Of a stretch of DNA of 64,000 nucleotides, positions 27,050-34,979 are shown in pieces. The stretch is from Cyanobium sp. Aljojuca 7A6 (GTDB lineage: Bacteria; Cyanobacteriota; Cyanobacteriia; PCC-6307; Cyanobiaceae): assembly GCF_024346455.1 (NCBI RefSeq), contig NZ_JAGQCY010000003.1:1-64000 (forward strand), read 5' to 3'. Within the stretch, counting starts at the first letter, position 1. The number at the start of each line of letters is the position of its first letter. Below the pieces are notes generated by a model. That model saw only the letters and a list, made by a program, of their open reading frames with translations. It did no database searches and had not been told where the DNA came from. A program made the translations under genes and the position numbers.

Positions 27050-28054
27050 ATGGCAGCGGCCGCCGGGGCTTCGACCCCGGCGCTGCGGCTCCCCCTCCAT
27101 CTCCAAGTCAAGATTGAGGCGGGTCTGCGACGGCGGCAACAGGGGTACAGAAGCCGCTTCGCCCCCTCCCCCACCGGCCCTCTGCATCGGGGCAACCTCC
27201 GCACCGCGCTCCTCAGCTGGCTTGAAGCCCGGCTCAGGGGAGGGGAGTGGTTGCTGCGCATCGACGATCTCGACGGCCCCCGTAACCGCCCGGGTGCCGA
27301 GGCCGCGATCCTCGACGACCTGCGCTGGCTCGGCCTCGACTGGGACGGCCCAGTGCGGCGTCAGAGCGACCATCGCGGTCTTTACGCCACGGTCCTCTCG
27401 GCCCTGCGCCAGGCCGACTGTCTCTACCCCTGCCGCTGCAGCCGGCGACTTCTGGCCGACGTTTCGGCGCCCCACGGGGCCCTGGCGGTCTACCCGGGCT
27501 ATTGCCGGGATCGCCCGCCCTTGTGGGGGCACCAGTCAGGGCGCCTGCCGAGCTGGCGCCTGCGCCTGGAGCCCGGTGTCCTCCTCTGGGAGGAGCGGGG
27601 CGGTCCCTGCGGCCGCCAGGACGGCCCCGCCGCCGTCGGGGATGTGGTGGTGCGGCGGGCTGATGGCGTGGTGGCCTACCACCTGGCCACCGCCGTCGAC
27701 GAACTGCTGATGGGCATCAGCGAGGTCGTGCGCGGGGATGACCTCTGGGCCTCCACCGGGGCCCAGGTGGCGGTGATGGCCGCCCTCGGTGTTACCCCGC
27801 CGGTCTATGCCCATGTGCCCCTCTGGCGGGACGCCAGGGGCGAGCGACTCAGCAAACGCGAGGGGGCCGAGGGGCTGGCCGGTCTGCGCAGCCGTGGCCT
27901 GGACGCCCCGGCGGTGATCGGCCAGCTGGCGGCCAGTCTGGGGCTGGTGCGGTCGGGCAGCCGTCTCAGTGCCCGTGAGCTGGCGGCCAGCCTCTCCCCG
28001 GAGGTTCTGGCCGCCTGCATGCACCCGGAGCGGGACAAGGGGAAAAAGGTTTAA
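27050..28054 (+). CDS. gluQ: Glutamyl-Q tRNA(Asp) synthetase
   Basis: GluQ-RS is a truncated glutamyl-tRNA synthetase that attaches glutamate to queuosine in tRNA-Asp. The 334-aa protein has YRSRFAPSPTGPLHRGNLRTALLSWL (the HIGH-like HRGN part), the zinc-ligand set CRCSRR...YPGYC typical of the family, LATAVDELLMGISEVVRGDDL and ERLSKREGA (KMSKS-like). It lacks the anticodon-binding domain. Homologues begin near YRGRFAPSP; here ~35 extra residues precede it with no later ATG or GTG in frame, so the N-terminus is uncertain (ATG 27050, or TTG 27044). The C-terminus ends in a Lys-rich tail. Confidence 0.92.
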   Translation: MAAAAGASTPALRLPLHLQVKIEAGLRRRQQGYRSRFAPSPTGPLHRGNLRTALLSWLEARLRGGEWLLRIDDLDGPRNRPGAEAAILDDLRWLGLDWDGPVRRQSDHRGLYATVLSALRQADCLYPCRCSRRLLADVSAPHGALAVYPGYCRDRPPLWGHQSGRLPSWRLRLEPGVLLWEERGGPCGRQDGPAAVGDVVVRRADGVVAYHLATAVDELLMGISEVVRGDDLWASTGAQVAVMAALGVTPPVYAHVPLWRDARGERLSKREGAEGLAGLRSRGLDAPAVIGQLAASLGLVRSGSRLSARELAASLSPEVLAACMHPERDKGKKV

Positions 28055-28127
28055 GGAAGGTTTCGGGATTCAAGGGGTCTGGGTCGACCACAGTGAGGAG
28101 ATCAGAACAATCCCTCGCCAGCCGGCC

Positions 28128-28340
28128 ATGTCCATCCAGGTTCCCTCCGCCGATTCGAGGAGCCATCCCCAGGCCCCGTGCCGATGTCCCCAGTGCGGCG
28201 GCAGCGGCCTCCTGAGGATTGACGATCAGCGTTACCGCACCTGTCTCGATTGCCTGGGCCAAGGGCACTCCCGGGCGATGGGCGGTGACGGACTGTTCTT
28301 CCGGATCGTCAACGCTGCGTCCGCTTCCGCCGCCAGATGA
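28128..28340 (+). CDS. Small zinc-finger protein with DnaJ-type CxxCxGxG motifs
   Basis: A 70-aa protein with CPQCGGSGLLRIDD followed by CLDCLGQGHS, two CxxCxGxG repeats as in the zinc domain of DnaJ and BSD2, so it likely binds one Zn(II) and may assist folding of a partner. An extra CRC precedes the first pair. The start is ATG 28128 inside a longer open frame that overlaps gluQ. Its last 32 bp overlap the minus-strand small membrane protein. A role as a small chaperone-like partner is inference from the motif. Confidence 0.8.
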   Translation: MSIQVPSADSRSHPQAPCRCPQCGGSGLLRIDDQRYRTCLDCLGQGHSRAMGGDGLFFRIVNAASASAAR

Positions 28341-28422
28341 AGAAGGCGGTGGTGGCCACCACCGCCGCCAGGGGCGCCGCCGTGAGCAGCAGCAGGATCA
28401 CGGCGGTCCAGTCGGTGTACAT
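28309..28422 (-). CDS. Small single-helix membrane protein
   Basis: A 37-aa protein with one hydrophobic segment (AVILLLLTAAPLAAVVATTAFF) and a positively charged WRRKRTQR tail, hence an N-out/C-in single helix by the positive-inside rule. ATG 28422 gives MYTDW before the helix; the frame is open ~33 codons further up. I do not recognise it as a named photosynthetic small subunit. Overlap of 32 bp with the convergent zinc-finger gene. It is too short for firm coding evidence, but the clean helix and start argue for a real gene. Confidence 0.55.
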   Translation of the reverse strand: MYTDWTAVILLLLTAAPLAAVVATTAFFIWRRKRTQR

Positions 28423-28472
28423 GGGTGCGTGTGTTGAAGCGGTGCCATCATCCCAGTAGAGGCTCCCCGGTG

Positions 28473-28778
28473 ATGGCGAACAAACAGCAACCCCGACAGG
28501 CATCTGCGCTGTCCCCAACACGCCGAGCCATCTCCCTGGTCAGTGGATTGTTGCTGTCTCTGATGGGGGGGGCTGGACAAGCCCTGGCGAACGTGCAGTT
28601 CGAGAATTGCGTCACTGGCGCCGATGGCTCCATCACCTGCGACACGGTGCCCACCGGCAACACCCTGATGAACGATGTCGATGCCCGCTATGGACTGCTC
28701 CAGAACGCGAGTCCCGGCTGGAATGAATTCGAGCCTTACCAGGGCTACGACGACGATTTCGGCGGCAATGAGACGTGA
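28473..28778 (+). CDS. Small exported protein, unknown function
   Basis: A 101-aa protein with a basic n-region and a signal peptide (RRAISLVSGLLLSLMGGAGQALA, cleavage likely after ALA). The mature part (~60 aa) is acidic and aromatic: FENCVTGADGSITCDTVPTG with two Cys that could form a disulfide, then MNDVDARYGLLQNASPG and EFEPYQGYDDDFGGNET. Cyanobacterial hypothetical; no domain recognised. ATG 28473 with the frame open upstream. It is divergent from the small membrane protein (50 bp between starts). Confidence 0.75.
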   Translation: MANKQQPRQASALSPTRRAISLVSGLLLSLMGGAGQALANVQFENCVTGADGSITCDTVPTGNTLMNDVDARYGLLQNASPGWNEFEPYQGYDDDFGGNET

Positions 28779-28831
28779 TCACCTGGTGTCGGCAGGTTGC
28801 AACGACATGTGGCGCCTGCTGGCGAGAGGTC

Positions 28832-28858
28832 GGTTCTCTGGAGTAGCTCAGAGGAGCC
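28832..28858. repeat. Imperfect hairpin upstream of the 81-aa hypothetical
   Basis: GGTTCTCTG (28832-28840) pairs with CAGAGGAGCC (28849-28858) with one bulge, loop of 8 nt. No T run follows. It may be a terminator-like element for the exported protein gene or a 5' UTR hairpin for the gene at 28875. Confidence 0.35.
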
Positions 28859-28874
28859 ACTCACAGGGGTCGTG

Positions 28875-29120
28875 ATGCATTTCTGGGCACCCGAAATTGA
28901 TCCGGCCCATCCCCTGGAGTGCACCCAGGCTGAGCGCTATGTGCTGCAGCGCCTCTCCGACGGCTCCTACGTCTCCATCCGTCCCGAAGACCAGGGTCTC
29001 GGGGACGTCAGCGATCCGGCGACGGCCTATCTGTTCCGCACCCATGAGGCAGCTCTGCGCGCTGCCGGAGAACTGAATCGCCTCGGGAGCGACGGTTTCG
29101 ACGTCATCAAGGTGGAGTGA
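28875..29120 (+). CDS. Conserved small hypothetical protein
   Basis: An 81-aa soluble protein: MHFWAPEIDPAHPLECTQAERYVLQRLSDGS-type start, a DATAYLF-like DPATAYLFRTHEAALRAAGEL helix and a DGFDVIKVE end. The fold looks like a small alpha/beta domain; nothing catalytic is visible. ATG 28875 (GTG 28872 is the alternative), with CACAGGGG upstream as a weak Shine-Dalgarno. It stands alone between the exported protein and abrB. I do not recognise the family and assign no function. Confidence 0.7.
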   Translation: MHFWAPEIDPAHPLECTQAERYVLQRLSDGSYVSIRPEDQGLGDVSDPATAYLFRTHEAALRAAGELNRLGSDGFDVIKVE

Positions 29121-29231
29121 CCCTTCGCGCTGGGTTGCACCCCTGCCTGGGGACCGGGCCCTAGCCCTGGGCCACCGCCTTGAACAGAACAGATGGTCCA
29201 GGGGCGAGTTCCGACCCTGGCGAGTATCGGC

Positions 29232-29276
29232 AGTTCGCCTAATGACGACACGCCGATAAACCTTTATAGTTCGCCT
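29232..29276 (+). promoter_or_regulatory. abrB promoter flanked by a 9-bp direct repeat
   Basis: TATAGT (29265-29270) is a good -10, with ATGACG (29242-29247, TGAC core) as a -35 at 17-bp spacing. The nonamer AGTTCGCCT occurs at 29232-29240 and 29268-29276, flanking the -35 and overlapping the -10, which looks like a pair of regulator sites. AbrB-family proteins often bind their own promoters, but the repeat could serve any regulator. The rest of 29121-29298 holds no gene I can see. Confidence 0.45.
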
Positions 29277-29298
29277 TGTAAGGTCTTTTTTGTTCCCC

Positions 29299-29667
29299 AT
29301 GCTCACCGGATCTGATCTCCTGGCCAAGGTCAAGGAGTTGGGCGATGTCTCGAAATCCGATCTGGTGCGTGGTTGCGGCTACGTCAGCACCAAGAAGGAT
29401 GGGGCTGAACGTCTGAATTTCACGGCTTTTTATGAGGCCCTGCTGGAAGCCAAGGGCGTCAGCCTCGGTGAAGGTGGTGGCAAGAGTGCGTCCAAAGGTG
29501 GTCGCAAGCTCAGCTATGTGGCCACCGTCCAGGGCAACGGCAATCTTCTGGTGGGGAAGGCCTACACCGCCATGCTTGATCTGCAGCCCGGCGATGAATT
29601 CGAGATCAAGCTGGGCCGCAAGCAGATCCGCCTGATTCCCGCCGGATCCTCCGAAGACGACGAATGA
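29299..29667 (+). CDS. abrB: Cyanobacterial AbrB-type transcriptional regulator (cyAbrB)
   Basis: cyAbrB proteins are cyanobacteria-specific DNA-binding regulators, tied in model strains to nitrogen/carbon balance, hydrogenase and stress genes. The 122-aa protein opens MLTGSDLLAKVKELGDVSKSDLVRGCGYV and TKKDGAERLNFTAFYEALLEA, the family core, and ends with the AbrB-like swapped-hairpin domain (KLSYVATVQGNGNLLVGKAY, GDEFEIKLGRKQIRLI). ATG 29299 is chosen over an upstream in-frame TTG because homologues start at MLTG. The acidic tail SSEDDE is short. It converges on the 157-aa gene at 29728. Confidence 0.95.
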   Translation: MLTGSDLLAKVKELGDVSKSDLVRGCGYVSTKKDGAERLNFTAFYEALLEAKGVSLGEGGGKSASKGGRKLSYVATVQGNGNLLVGKAYTAMLDLQPGDEFEIKLGRKQIRLIPAGSSEDDE

Positions 29668-29727
29668 TCGGAGAGTCGCCCGTCGGGAGTCACGTCCTTG
29701 CGAGGTGCTTGCCTAGGCCGGAGAAGA

Positions 29728-30201
29728 TTATTTCTGCCGCTTGACGCGATCACAGGACACCAGGAACGCCGTCACCTGGCCGCCCCAGTTGACCACCACA
29801 AGCAGGTTTCGGGGTGTTCTGGAGAATCCCTGCTGGGACAGCACGGCGAAGTGGTTGAGATCATCGTGACTCACCAGTGGATGCTTCCCCTGCAGGGCCT
29901 GCCAGGCGAGCAGAAAGGCGTCCCCCTCCAGCTCGCGGCATTGGCCGTAGGCCGCTTCGGTCCCCATCCCTTGGCGCCGCAGCCTCACGAAGCTGTCCAG
30001 GTCCGGCCCCAGATGGTCGATCCAGCGGCCGAGATCCCCCACCGCCACCACCCGGCTGCGGTCCGGATCGTCGGCCGTCAGCAACAGGGCCGTGGCAGCC
30101 AGCGACCAGGTCGCTTCAGCCAGCAGCCGTTGGGCGGCCTCGCGCAGAGCCGTGTGGTGGCTCTCCAGTAGTCGCTCGTGGCGCGCCCTGAGTTCATCCA
30201 T
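29728..30201 (-). CDS. Conserved hypothetical protein, mostly helical
   Basis: A 157-aa soluble protein, unknown family. An N-terminal charged helix (RARHERLLESHHTALREAAQRLL) is followed by ATWSLAATALLLTADDPDRSRVVAV, an RRQGMGTEAAYGQCRELEGDAF segment and a C-terminal strand pair, LLVVVNWGGQVTAFLVSCDRV. No membrane helix or catalytic motif. ATG at 30201, 74 bp after the tRNA-Thr(CGT) 3' end on the same strand, so they may share read-through. It converges on abrB with 60 bp in which no clear terminator is seen. Confidence 0.72.
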   Translation of the reverse strand: MDELRARHERLLESHHTALREAAQRLLAEATWSLAATALLLTADDPDRSRVVAVGDLGRWIDHLGPDLDSFVRLRRQGMGTEAAYGQCRELEGDAFLLAWQALQGKHPLVSHDDLNHFAVLSQQGFSRTPRNLLVVVNWGGQVTAFLVSCDRVKRQK

Positions 30202-30274
30202 GGCCCGAGTATCGCCACCAAAGCCGCCTCAGGGGAACGGATCGGAAAGGGTATCGGTGCGGGCTGAGCCGAGA

Positions 30275-30346
<72 letters not shown>

Positions 30347-30398
30347 ATCGGCCAAGAAATTAGCATTCGTCGGATCGACACCCGCTGCGTGCCATTCC

Positions 30399-30656
30399 AT
30401 GGGATCCGACCCGAAGAGTTCCCTGGATCCGGAGCTGCGTCGTCGCCTGTTGGCGGAAGCCAGGACACCCTGGCGGGGCTTGCGGCGGGCGCTGTGGTTC
30501 GCTCTGGTGGCTTCCGCCGGGCTGGGTCTGGCGACCATGGCGCTGCGGGCCTCCGCCGGCTCGGAGGTGGCCTCAGGGGACCTGCTGATCCAGGTCGGAG
30601 CCCTCAGCCTCTTTGGTGCCTTGCTCTGGTTCGACCGCAACCGGGACGACGACTGA
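30399..30656 (+). CDS. DUF3493 family membrane protein (LPA3-like)
   Basis: An 85-aa protein of DUF3493, found in cyanobacteria and plastids (plant LPA3 is tied to PSII assembly). LDPELRRRLLAEARTPWRGLRRALW is the conserved cytoplasmic lead, followed by two short helices (FALVASAGLGLATMALRA and LLIQVGALSLFGALLWF) and the terminal DRNRDDD. ATG 30399. A PSII-assembly role is a suggestion from the plant relative only. The last 84 bp overlap the low-complexity tail of the convergent membrane-protein gene. Confidence 0.85.
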   Translation: MGSDPKSSLDPELRRRLLAEARTPWRGLRRALWFALVASAGLGLATMALRASAGSEVASGDLLIQVGALSLFGALLWFDRNRDDD

Positions 30657-31250
30657 GGGCTCGGGCAGCAGGAGGGGCTCCGGCAGCAGCAGCGGCAGGC
30701 CCAGGCAAAGGCGTTGCTTCTCCAGCTCCGCCAGGCTGAGCGGCGGAGTCCCGGCCACGGTTTCGGCCTTGCGGCTGAGCAGCCACAACGACTGGACCAG
30801 CTGCTGCCACTGCCACAGCATCAGCGCCAGCAGCAGGGCCGCCAGCAGCAGGGCTACCAGGCGCGGACTGGAGCTGAAGGGTGAGAAGGGGGAGGCCACG
30901 GCCGCATGGCGGTCGATCCACCACAGCAGGGGCAGGCCCATGGCGGCACCGCCGGCCGTGGCCAGCGCCAGAGCCGGGGTGGCTTGAAGGCGACTGAGCC
31001 GGCGCTGCAGCTCCCTGCGGCCGCGCAGGGGGGTCTGCAGCAGCAGCAACGACCAGACGTCGGCCGGGCGCCTCACCAGCAGCAGCGCCGGCGCCAGGGC
31101 GCCGATCGCCCAGCAGAACAGCCTCTCCAGCCCCGGCAGGGGGCCGGGGTCGCTGCCGGCCAGCACCAGCAGCAGCAGCAGGGCCTCGAGCGGCAACACC
31201 CCGAAGGAGATCAGCTGGAGCCAGAGCAGGGGCTCGCTGCGGGGCGTCAC
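30573..31250 (-). CDS. Low-complexity-tail membrane protein downstream of infB
   Basis: A 225-aa protein with about five hydrophobic segments (LLWLQLISFGVLPLEALLLLL, LFCWAIGALAPALLLV, ALALATAGGAAMGLPLLWW and LVALLLAALLLALMLWQW) and a Pro/Glu/Leu-rich tail (PLLLPEPSVVVPVAVEPEQG). This matches the cyanobacterial family known for a low-complexity tail, generally found next to infB; function unknown. GTG 31250 precedes TPRSEPLLW, 4 bp after the infB stop, so it is the last gene of the rimP-nusA-ylxR-infB operon. Its tail-coding end overlaps DUF3493 by 84 bp. Confidence 0.82.
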   Translation of the reverse strand: MTPRSEPLLWLQLISFGVLPLEALLLLLVLAGSDPGPLPGLERLFCWAIGALAPALLLVRRPADVWSLLLLQTPLRGRRELQRRLSRLQATPALALATAGGAAMGLPLLWWIDRHAAVASPFSPFSSSPRLVALLLAALLLALMLWQWQQLVQSLWLLSRKAETVAGTPPLSLAELEKQRLCLGLPLLLPEPLLLPEPSVVVPVAVEPEQGTKEAEGSDLDQQVP

Positions 31251-31254
31251 GGGA

Positions 31255-34200
31255 TCAGGTGCTGAGGGTGCGGCGCTGGGTGACCAGCTTGAAGGCCTCG
31301 ACCCGATCCTTCTCCTGCCAGCCGGTGAACCGGTCGCAGCCGATGCCGCACTCGAAGCCGGTGGCCACCTCCTTGACGTCGTCCTTGTTGCGACGCAACG
31401 AATCGAGATCGCCTTCGTAGACGAGCTCCTTGCCACGGTGCACGCGGATGCGGCAATTGCGCTGCAGTTTGCCATTGGTGATGTAGCAGCCGGCGACAGC
31501 GCTCTTGCCGATGGTGAACACGGCCCGCACTTCCGCCTCGCCCAGGTTCTCCTCCACCAGCTCCGGTTCCAGCAGGCCCTCCATGGCCATCTGGATGTCC
31601 TCCAGCAGCTTGTAGATGACGTCGTAATCGCGCACGTCGACGCCGGTGGCATCGGCGGCACGCTTGGCACCGGAGGCCATCGAGGTGTTGAAGCCCACGA
31701 TCACGGCGCCCGAGGCCGCGGCCAGATCGACGTCTGTTTCGGTGATCTCGCCAGGTGCCGACAGCAGCACCCGCACCTGAACCTCCTCCTGGGGCAATTG
31801 CTCGAGGGATCCGAGGATCGCCTCCACACTGCCCTGGACATCGGCCTTGAGGATGAGGTTGAGCTCCTTGAGCTCGCCCTCGCTGGCCTGGCCCGACATC
31901 GAGGCCAGGGACACCCTCCTGGAGGCCATCTGCTGGGCCAGGCGGGTGGCCCGGGCCTCGTTGGCCCGGTCGCCCACCACCGCCCGGGCGCTCTTCTCGT
32001 CGGTGTAGACCTCGAACTCGTCGCCCGCGGTGGGCACCTCGCTGAAACCGAGGGCCTCCACGGCGCTGGAGGGGCCGGCCTGCTTGACCCTCTTGCCGGT
32101 GTCATCGACCATGGCGCGCACCTTGCCGAGAATCGGCCCCGCCGCCAGCACGTCGCCGGCTTTGAGGGTGCCGTTCTGGATCAGCAGCGTGGCCACCGGA
32201 CCCTTGGCCTTGTCGAGGTGGGCCTCGATCACGGTGCCACGGGCCATCCGGTCGGGGTTGGCCTGCAGGTCCTCCACTTCGGTGACCAGCAGGATCATCT
32301 CCAGCAGCTTGTCGATGTTTTCGCCCTTGATGGCGCTGACGGGGACCATCACGGTGGTGCCGCCCCAGTCCTCGGCCACCAGATCGAGGCCGGAGAGCTC
32401 CTGTTTGACCCGCTCGGGCTGGGCCCCTTCCTTGTCGATCTTGTTGATGGCCACCACGATCGGCACCTCGGCGGCCCGGGCGTGGCTGATCGCCTCCAGG
32501 GTCTGGGGGCGGACGCCGTCATCGGCGGCCACCACCAGCACGGCCACGTCGGTGACCTTGGTGCCACGGGCCCGCATGGCGGTGAACGCCTCGTGGCCCG
32601 GGGTGTCGAGGAAGGTGATCTTGCGGGTTTCATCGCCGTGGGGCACATCCACCTGGTAGGCGCCAATGTGCTGGGTGATGCCGCCGGCTTCGCCCGCCGC
32701 CACCCGTGTCTTGCGGATGGCATCGAGCAGGCTCGTTTTGCCGTGGTCGACGTGACCCATCACGGTCACCACCGGGGGCCGGCGGATCAGGTGGGCCAGG
32801 TCGCTGGCCTCAATCATCTCCACGGTCTTCTTGGCCGCAGCTTCGACGTCGTCCTGGAGGACGGGCACGCCGAACTCGTCCGACACCGTCTCGATCGTGT
32901 GCAGGTCGAGGGTCTGGGTGACGGTGGCGATGATCCCTTTGAAGAACAGGGATTTGATGATTTCGGAGCTCTCCACCCCGAGTCGGTCGGCCAGCTCCTG
33001 CACCGTGAGGTTGCCCTCGGGCACGATCAGCATCTCGGGACGCTGGGCCTTGGCTTCGCGGGAGGCCCGCAGCTCCATGGCACGGCGGCGCTGACGCTGG
33101 CGGGTGGTTTCTTTCTTGCGCTTGCGCACAGCCACCGTGGGCTTGGCCTGGGCGCCGCCCGCGGTGCGGGGCTTGGCCGGCCGGGCCAGGCTGGCCTGGA
33201 GCACTAGGGCTTCCTGCTCGCCGGCGTAGCCACCGGTTTCGGCGGTGAGGGCATCATCGTTTTCGCCGATGATGTGGACCTTCTGGCGCTGTTTCTGGGG
33301 GGTGCGGCTGCGCAGAGCCTCGAGTTTGGCGCTGTCGTCCCAGTCGGGTCTCCGTGCACCAGGGGCGCGGGCGCCGGCTCCGGCCGGTGTGGGCGGGCGG
33401 AACCCAGGGCGACGGGGGGCCGCCGGCGGGGTGGCGGTGGGGCGCGTCACGCCCTCGGTGTCTCCTCCGGTTTCGCTGCCGCCCTCGCTCCGGTCGGGGC
33501 GGCGCGGTGGCGGGGCGGTGGGACGGCCGGTGGGTTTCTGGAGCTGCATCAGCTCGCCGGGGGCCATCGGCTTGCGCATGCCGGCCGGGATGCCCGGGCG
33601 GCCGGGGGCTGCCGGACGCCCGGCAGCGGTGGTGCCTGGACCCGCCGAGTCGCGGCGGATCGGCTTGCCGACCAGCTCAAGCGGCGTGGGGCCGGGCCGG
33701 CCCGGCGTCGTGCCGGCCCTGGAGCCGGCGCTGCCAGGTCGAATCGGTGCGGGGGTGCCGGGACGCTGGGGGCGGGCCGATGGTGGTGCCGGTCGCCTGC
33801 TGGTGGCGCCCTGGCCGGGCTGCGGACGTCCGACCAGCTGGGGCCGGGTGGCCGGGGGTCTGGTGGGTGCGGCGCCCGTGGCGCCCTGCACCGGTCGGCC
33901 AGGAGCCGGCGTGGGAGGCCGCTGGGGGGAGCCGACGCGCACGGGCGGCTGGGAGGTGCGGTTCACCGGAGCCGGACTGGTGGGCTTGGGTGCTGCCAGG
34001 GGTTTGGCCGGTGGGGCCACGGAAACGGGGCGGGCCGGGGCCGCCGGCAGCGGGCGGGCCGGCAGGCCGCCGGCAGCGGGCGCTGTGGGGGCCGGGGCCG
34101 TGGGGGCCGGGGTGGCAGCAGCCGGTTTGCCCATGATTGTGGGCGGACGAACGGCCGGTTTGCCGGCTTCCACCGGTCGCGGCCGGGCCGGGGATGGTGC

Positions 34201-34626
34201 CGGGGCACCGGGGGGCCTGGGGCGTGCCGCCGGAGGCTCGGGACGGGAGGGAGCGGGGGCGGAGGCCGGCGCCGCAGGACGCGGTGCGGGGGGGCGGCTC
34301 GCGGGCGGGGCCGGGGTGGCGGGTGCCGTCGCGGCGGGCGGAGTGTTGGCCCGGGGAGCCGCCACGGGTGCCGGCGCGGCCTTCTTCACCGCCAGGATCG
34401 CCTTGGCCGGGGGGGCGGGCGCCGCAGGTTCGGGCCGCGACGGGGCCTGGCTGCCGACGTTGACGCCGATCAGCGAACGGATGCGGGTCGCCTCGTCATC
34501 ACTGATCGAGCTGCTGTGACTCTTGGCCGCAATGGAGAGTTTCTCGGCGGCATCGAGCACGTCCTTGTTGTCCAGGCCCAGGTCCTTCGACAGCTCGTAG
34601 ATTCTCACTTTGCCGCTGCTGGTCAT
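31255..34626 (-). CDS. infB: Translation initiation factor IF-2
   Basis: IF-2 recruits initiator tRNA and joins ribosomal subunits using GTP. The 1123-aa protein has an N-terminal IF2N domain ([20 protein letters not shown]), a very long Pro/Ala/Gly/Arg-rich disordered stretch (~70-430), a second IF2N ([21 protein letters not shown], ~537) and the G domain with GHVDHGKTS (~621), DTPGHEAF and NKIDK. The beta-barrel and C-terminal fMet-binding domains follow. ATG 34626 overlaps the ylxR stop (TAATG); GGAG lies upstream. The disordered segment is longer than in E. coli IF-2 (890 aa total). Confidence 0.97.
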   Translation of the reverse strand: MTSSGKVRIYELSKDLGLDNKDVLDAAEKLSIAAKSHSSSISDDEATRIRSLIGVNVGSQAPSRPEPAAPAPPAKAILAVKKAAPAPVAAPRANTPPAATAPATPAPPASRPPAPRPAAPASAPAPSRPEPPAARPRPPGAPAPSPARPRPVEAGKPAVRPPTIMGKPAAATPAPTAPAPTAPAAGGLPARPLPAAPARPVSVAPPAKPLAAPKPTSPAPVNRTSQPPVRVGSPQRPPTPAPGRPVQGATGAAPTRPPATRPQLVGRPQPGQGATSRRPAPPSARPQRPGTPAPIRPGSAGSRAGTTPGRPGPTPLELVGKPIRRDSAGPGTTAAGRPAAPGRPGIPAGMRKPMAPGELMQLQKPTGRPTAPPPRRPDRSEGGSETGGDTEGVTRPTATPPAAPRRPGFRPPTPAGAGARAPGARRPDWDDSAKLEALRSRTPQKQRQKVHIIGENDDALTAETGGYAGEQEALVLQASLARPAKPRTAGGAQAKPTVAVRKRKKETTRQRQRRRAMELRASREAKAQRPEMLIVPEGNLTVQELADRLGVESSEIIKSLFFKGIIATVTQTLDLHTIETVSDEFGVPVLQDDVEAAAKKTVEMIEASDLAHLIRRPPVVTVMGHVDHGKTSLLDAIRKTRVAAGEAGGITQHIGAYQVDVPHGDETRKITFLDTPGHEAFTAMRARGTKVTDVAVLVVAADDGVRPQTLEAISHARAAEVPIVVAINKIDKEGAQPERVKQELSGLDLVAEDWGGTTVMVPVSAIKGENIDKLLEMILLVTEVEDLQANPDRMARGTVIEAHLDKAKGPVATLLIQNGTLKAGDVLAAGPILGKVRAMVDDTGKRVKQAGPSSAVEALGFSEVPTAGDEFEVYTDEKSARAVVGDRANEARATRLAQQMASRRVSLASMSGQASEGELKELNLILKADVQGSVEAILGSLEQLPQEEVQVRVLLSAPGEITETDVDLAAASGAVIVGFNTSMASGAKRAADATGVDVRDYDVIYKLLEDIQMAMEGLLEPELVEENLGEAEVRAVFTIGKSAVAGCYITNGKLQRNCRIRVHRGKELVYEGDLDSLRRNKDDVKEVATGFECGIGCDRFTGWQEKDRVEAFKLVTQRRTLST

Positions 34627-34979
34627 TAAGAAAGGTCTCCGTACGGTGGGGCCGAAAGGACCCCGGGGTCGCACACACGTGGCGACCATGGTTCATCTTG
34701 CCTCAGAGGTTGCGGGGCCGATCGCTCGAGACGTGCCTCGAGGCTGGCGATGATGGCATCGCTGACGGCGCAGCGGAGGCCGCGCTGGAGGCGGCGGCGG
34801 CGACGGGCTTCCTCCACGCAGCTCGGTTCGGGGCAGAGGTACGCCGAGCGACCCATGCCCCGATCCAGGCTCACCGTCCCGTCGGCCTGACGCACCACAC
34901 GCCAGAGCTGGCTGCGGTCGCAGAGGCGGCGACAGGAGACGCAGCGGCGCAACACCGGGCGCCTCGCGGGCGACGTCAC
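34626..34979 (-). CDS. ylxR: YlxR family protein (DUF448)
   Basis: YlxR is a small basic RNA-binding-type protein encoded between nusA and infB in many bacteria; roles suggested elsewhere include RnpM regulation of RNase P. The 117-aa protein has [20 protein letters not shown], where the CxxC starts the fold, [12 protein letters not shown], and an R-rich [13 protein letters not shown] patch for nucleic-acid contact. GTG 34979 overlaps the nusA stop (GTGA). A ~30-aa C-terminal tail beyond the usual domain is poorly conserved in look. Confidence 0.9.
   Translation of the reverse strand: MTSPARRPVLRRCVSCRRLCDRSQLWRVVRQADGTVSLDRGMGRSAYLCPEPSCVEEARRRRRLQRGLRCAVSDAIIASLEARLERSAPQPLRQDEPWSPRVCDPGVLSAPPYGDLS

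Noticed and set aside
31438-33207. 589-codon plus-strand open frame opposite infB
   Set aside because: Antisense shadow of a well-identified gene with no domain signature.
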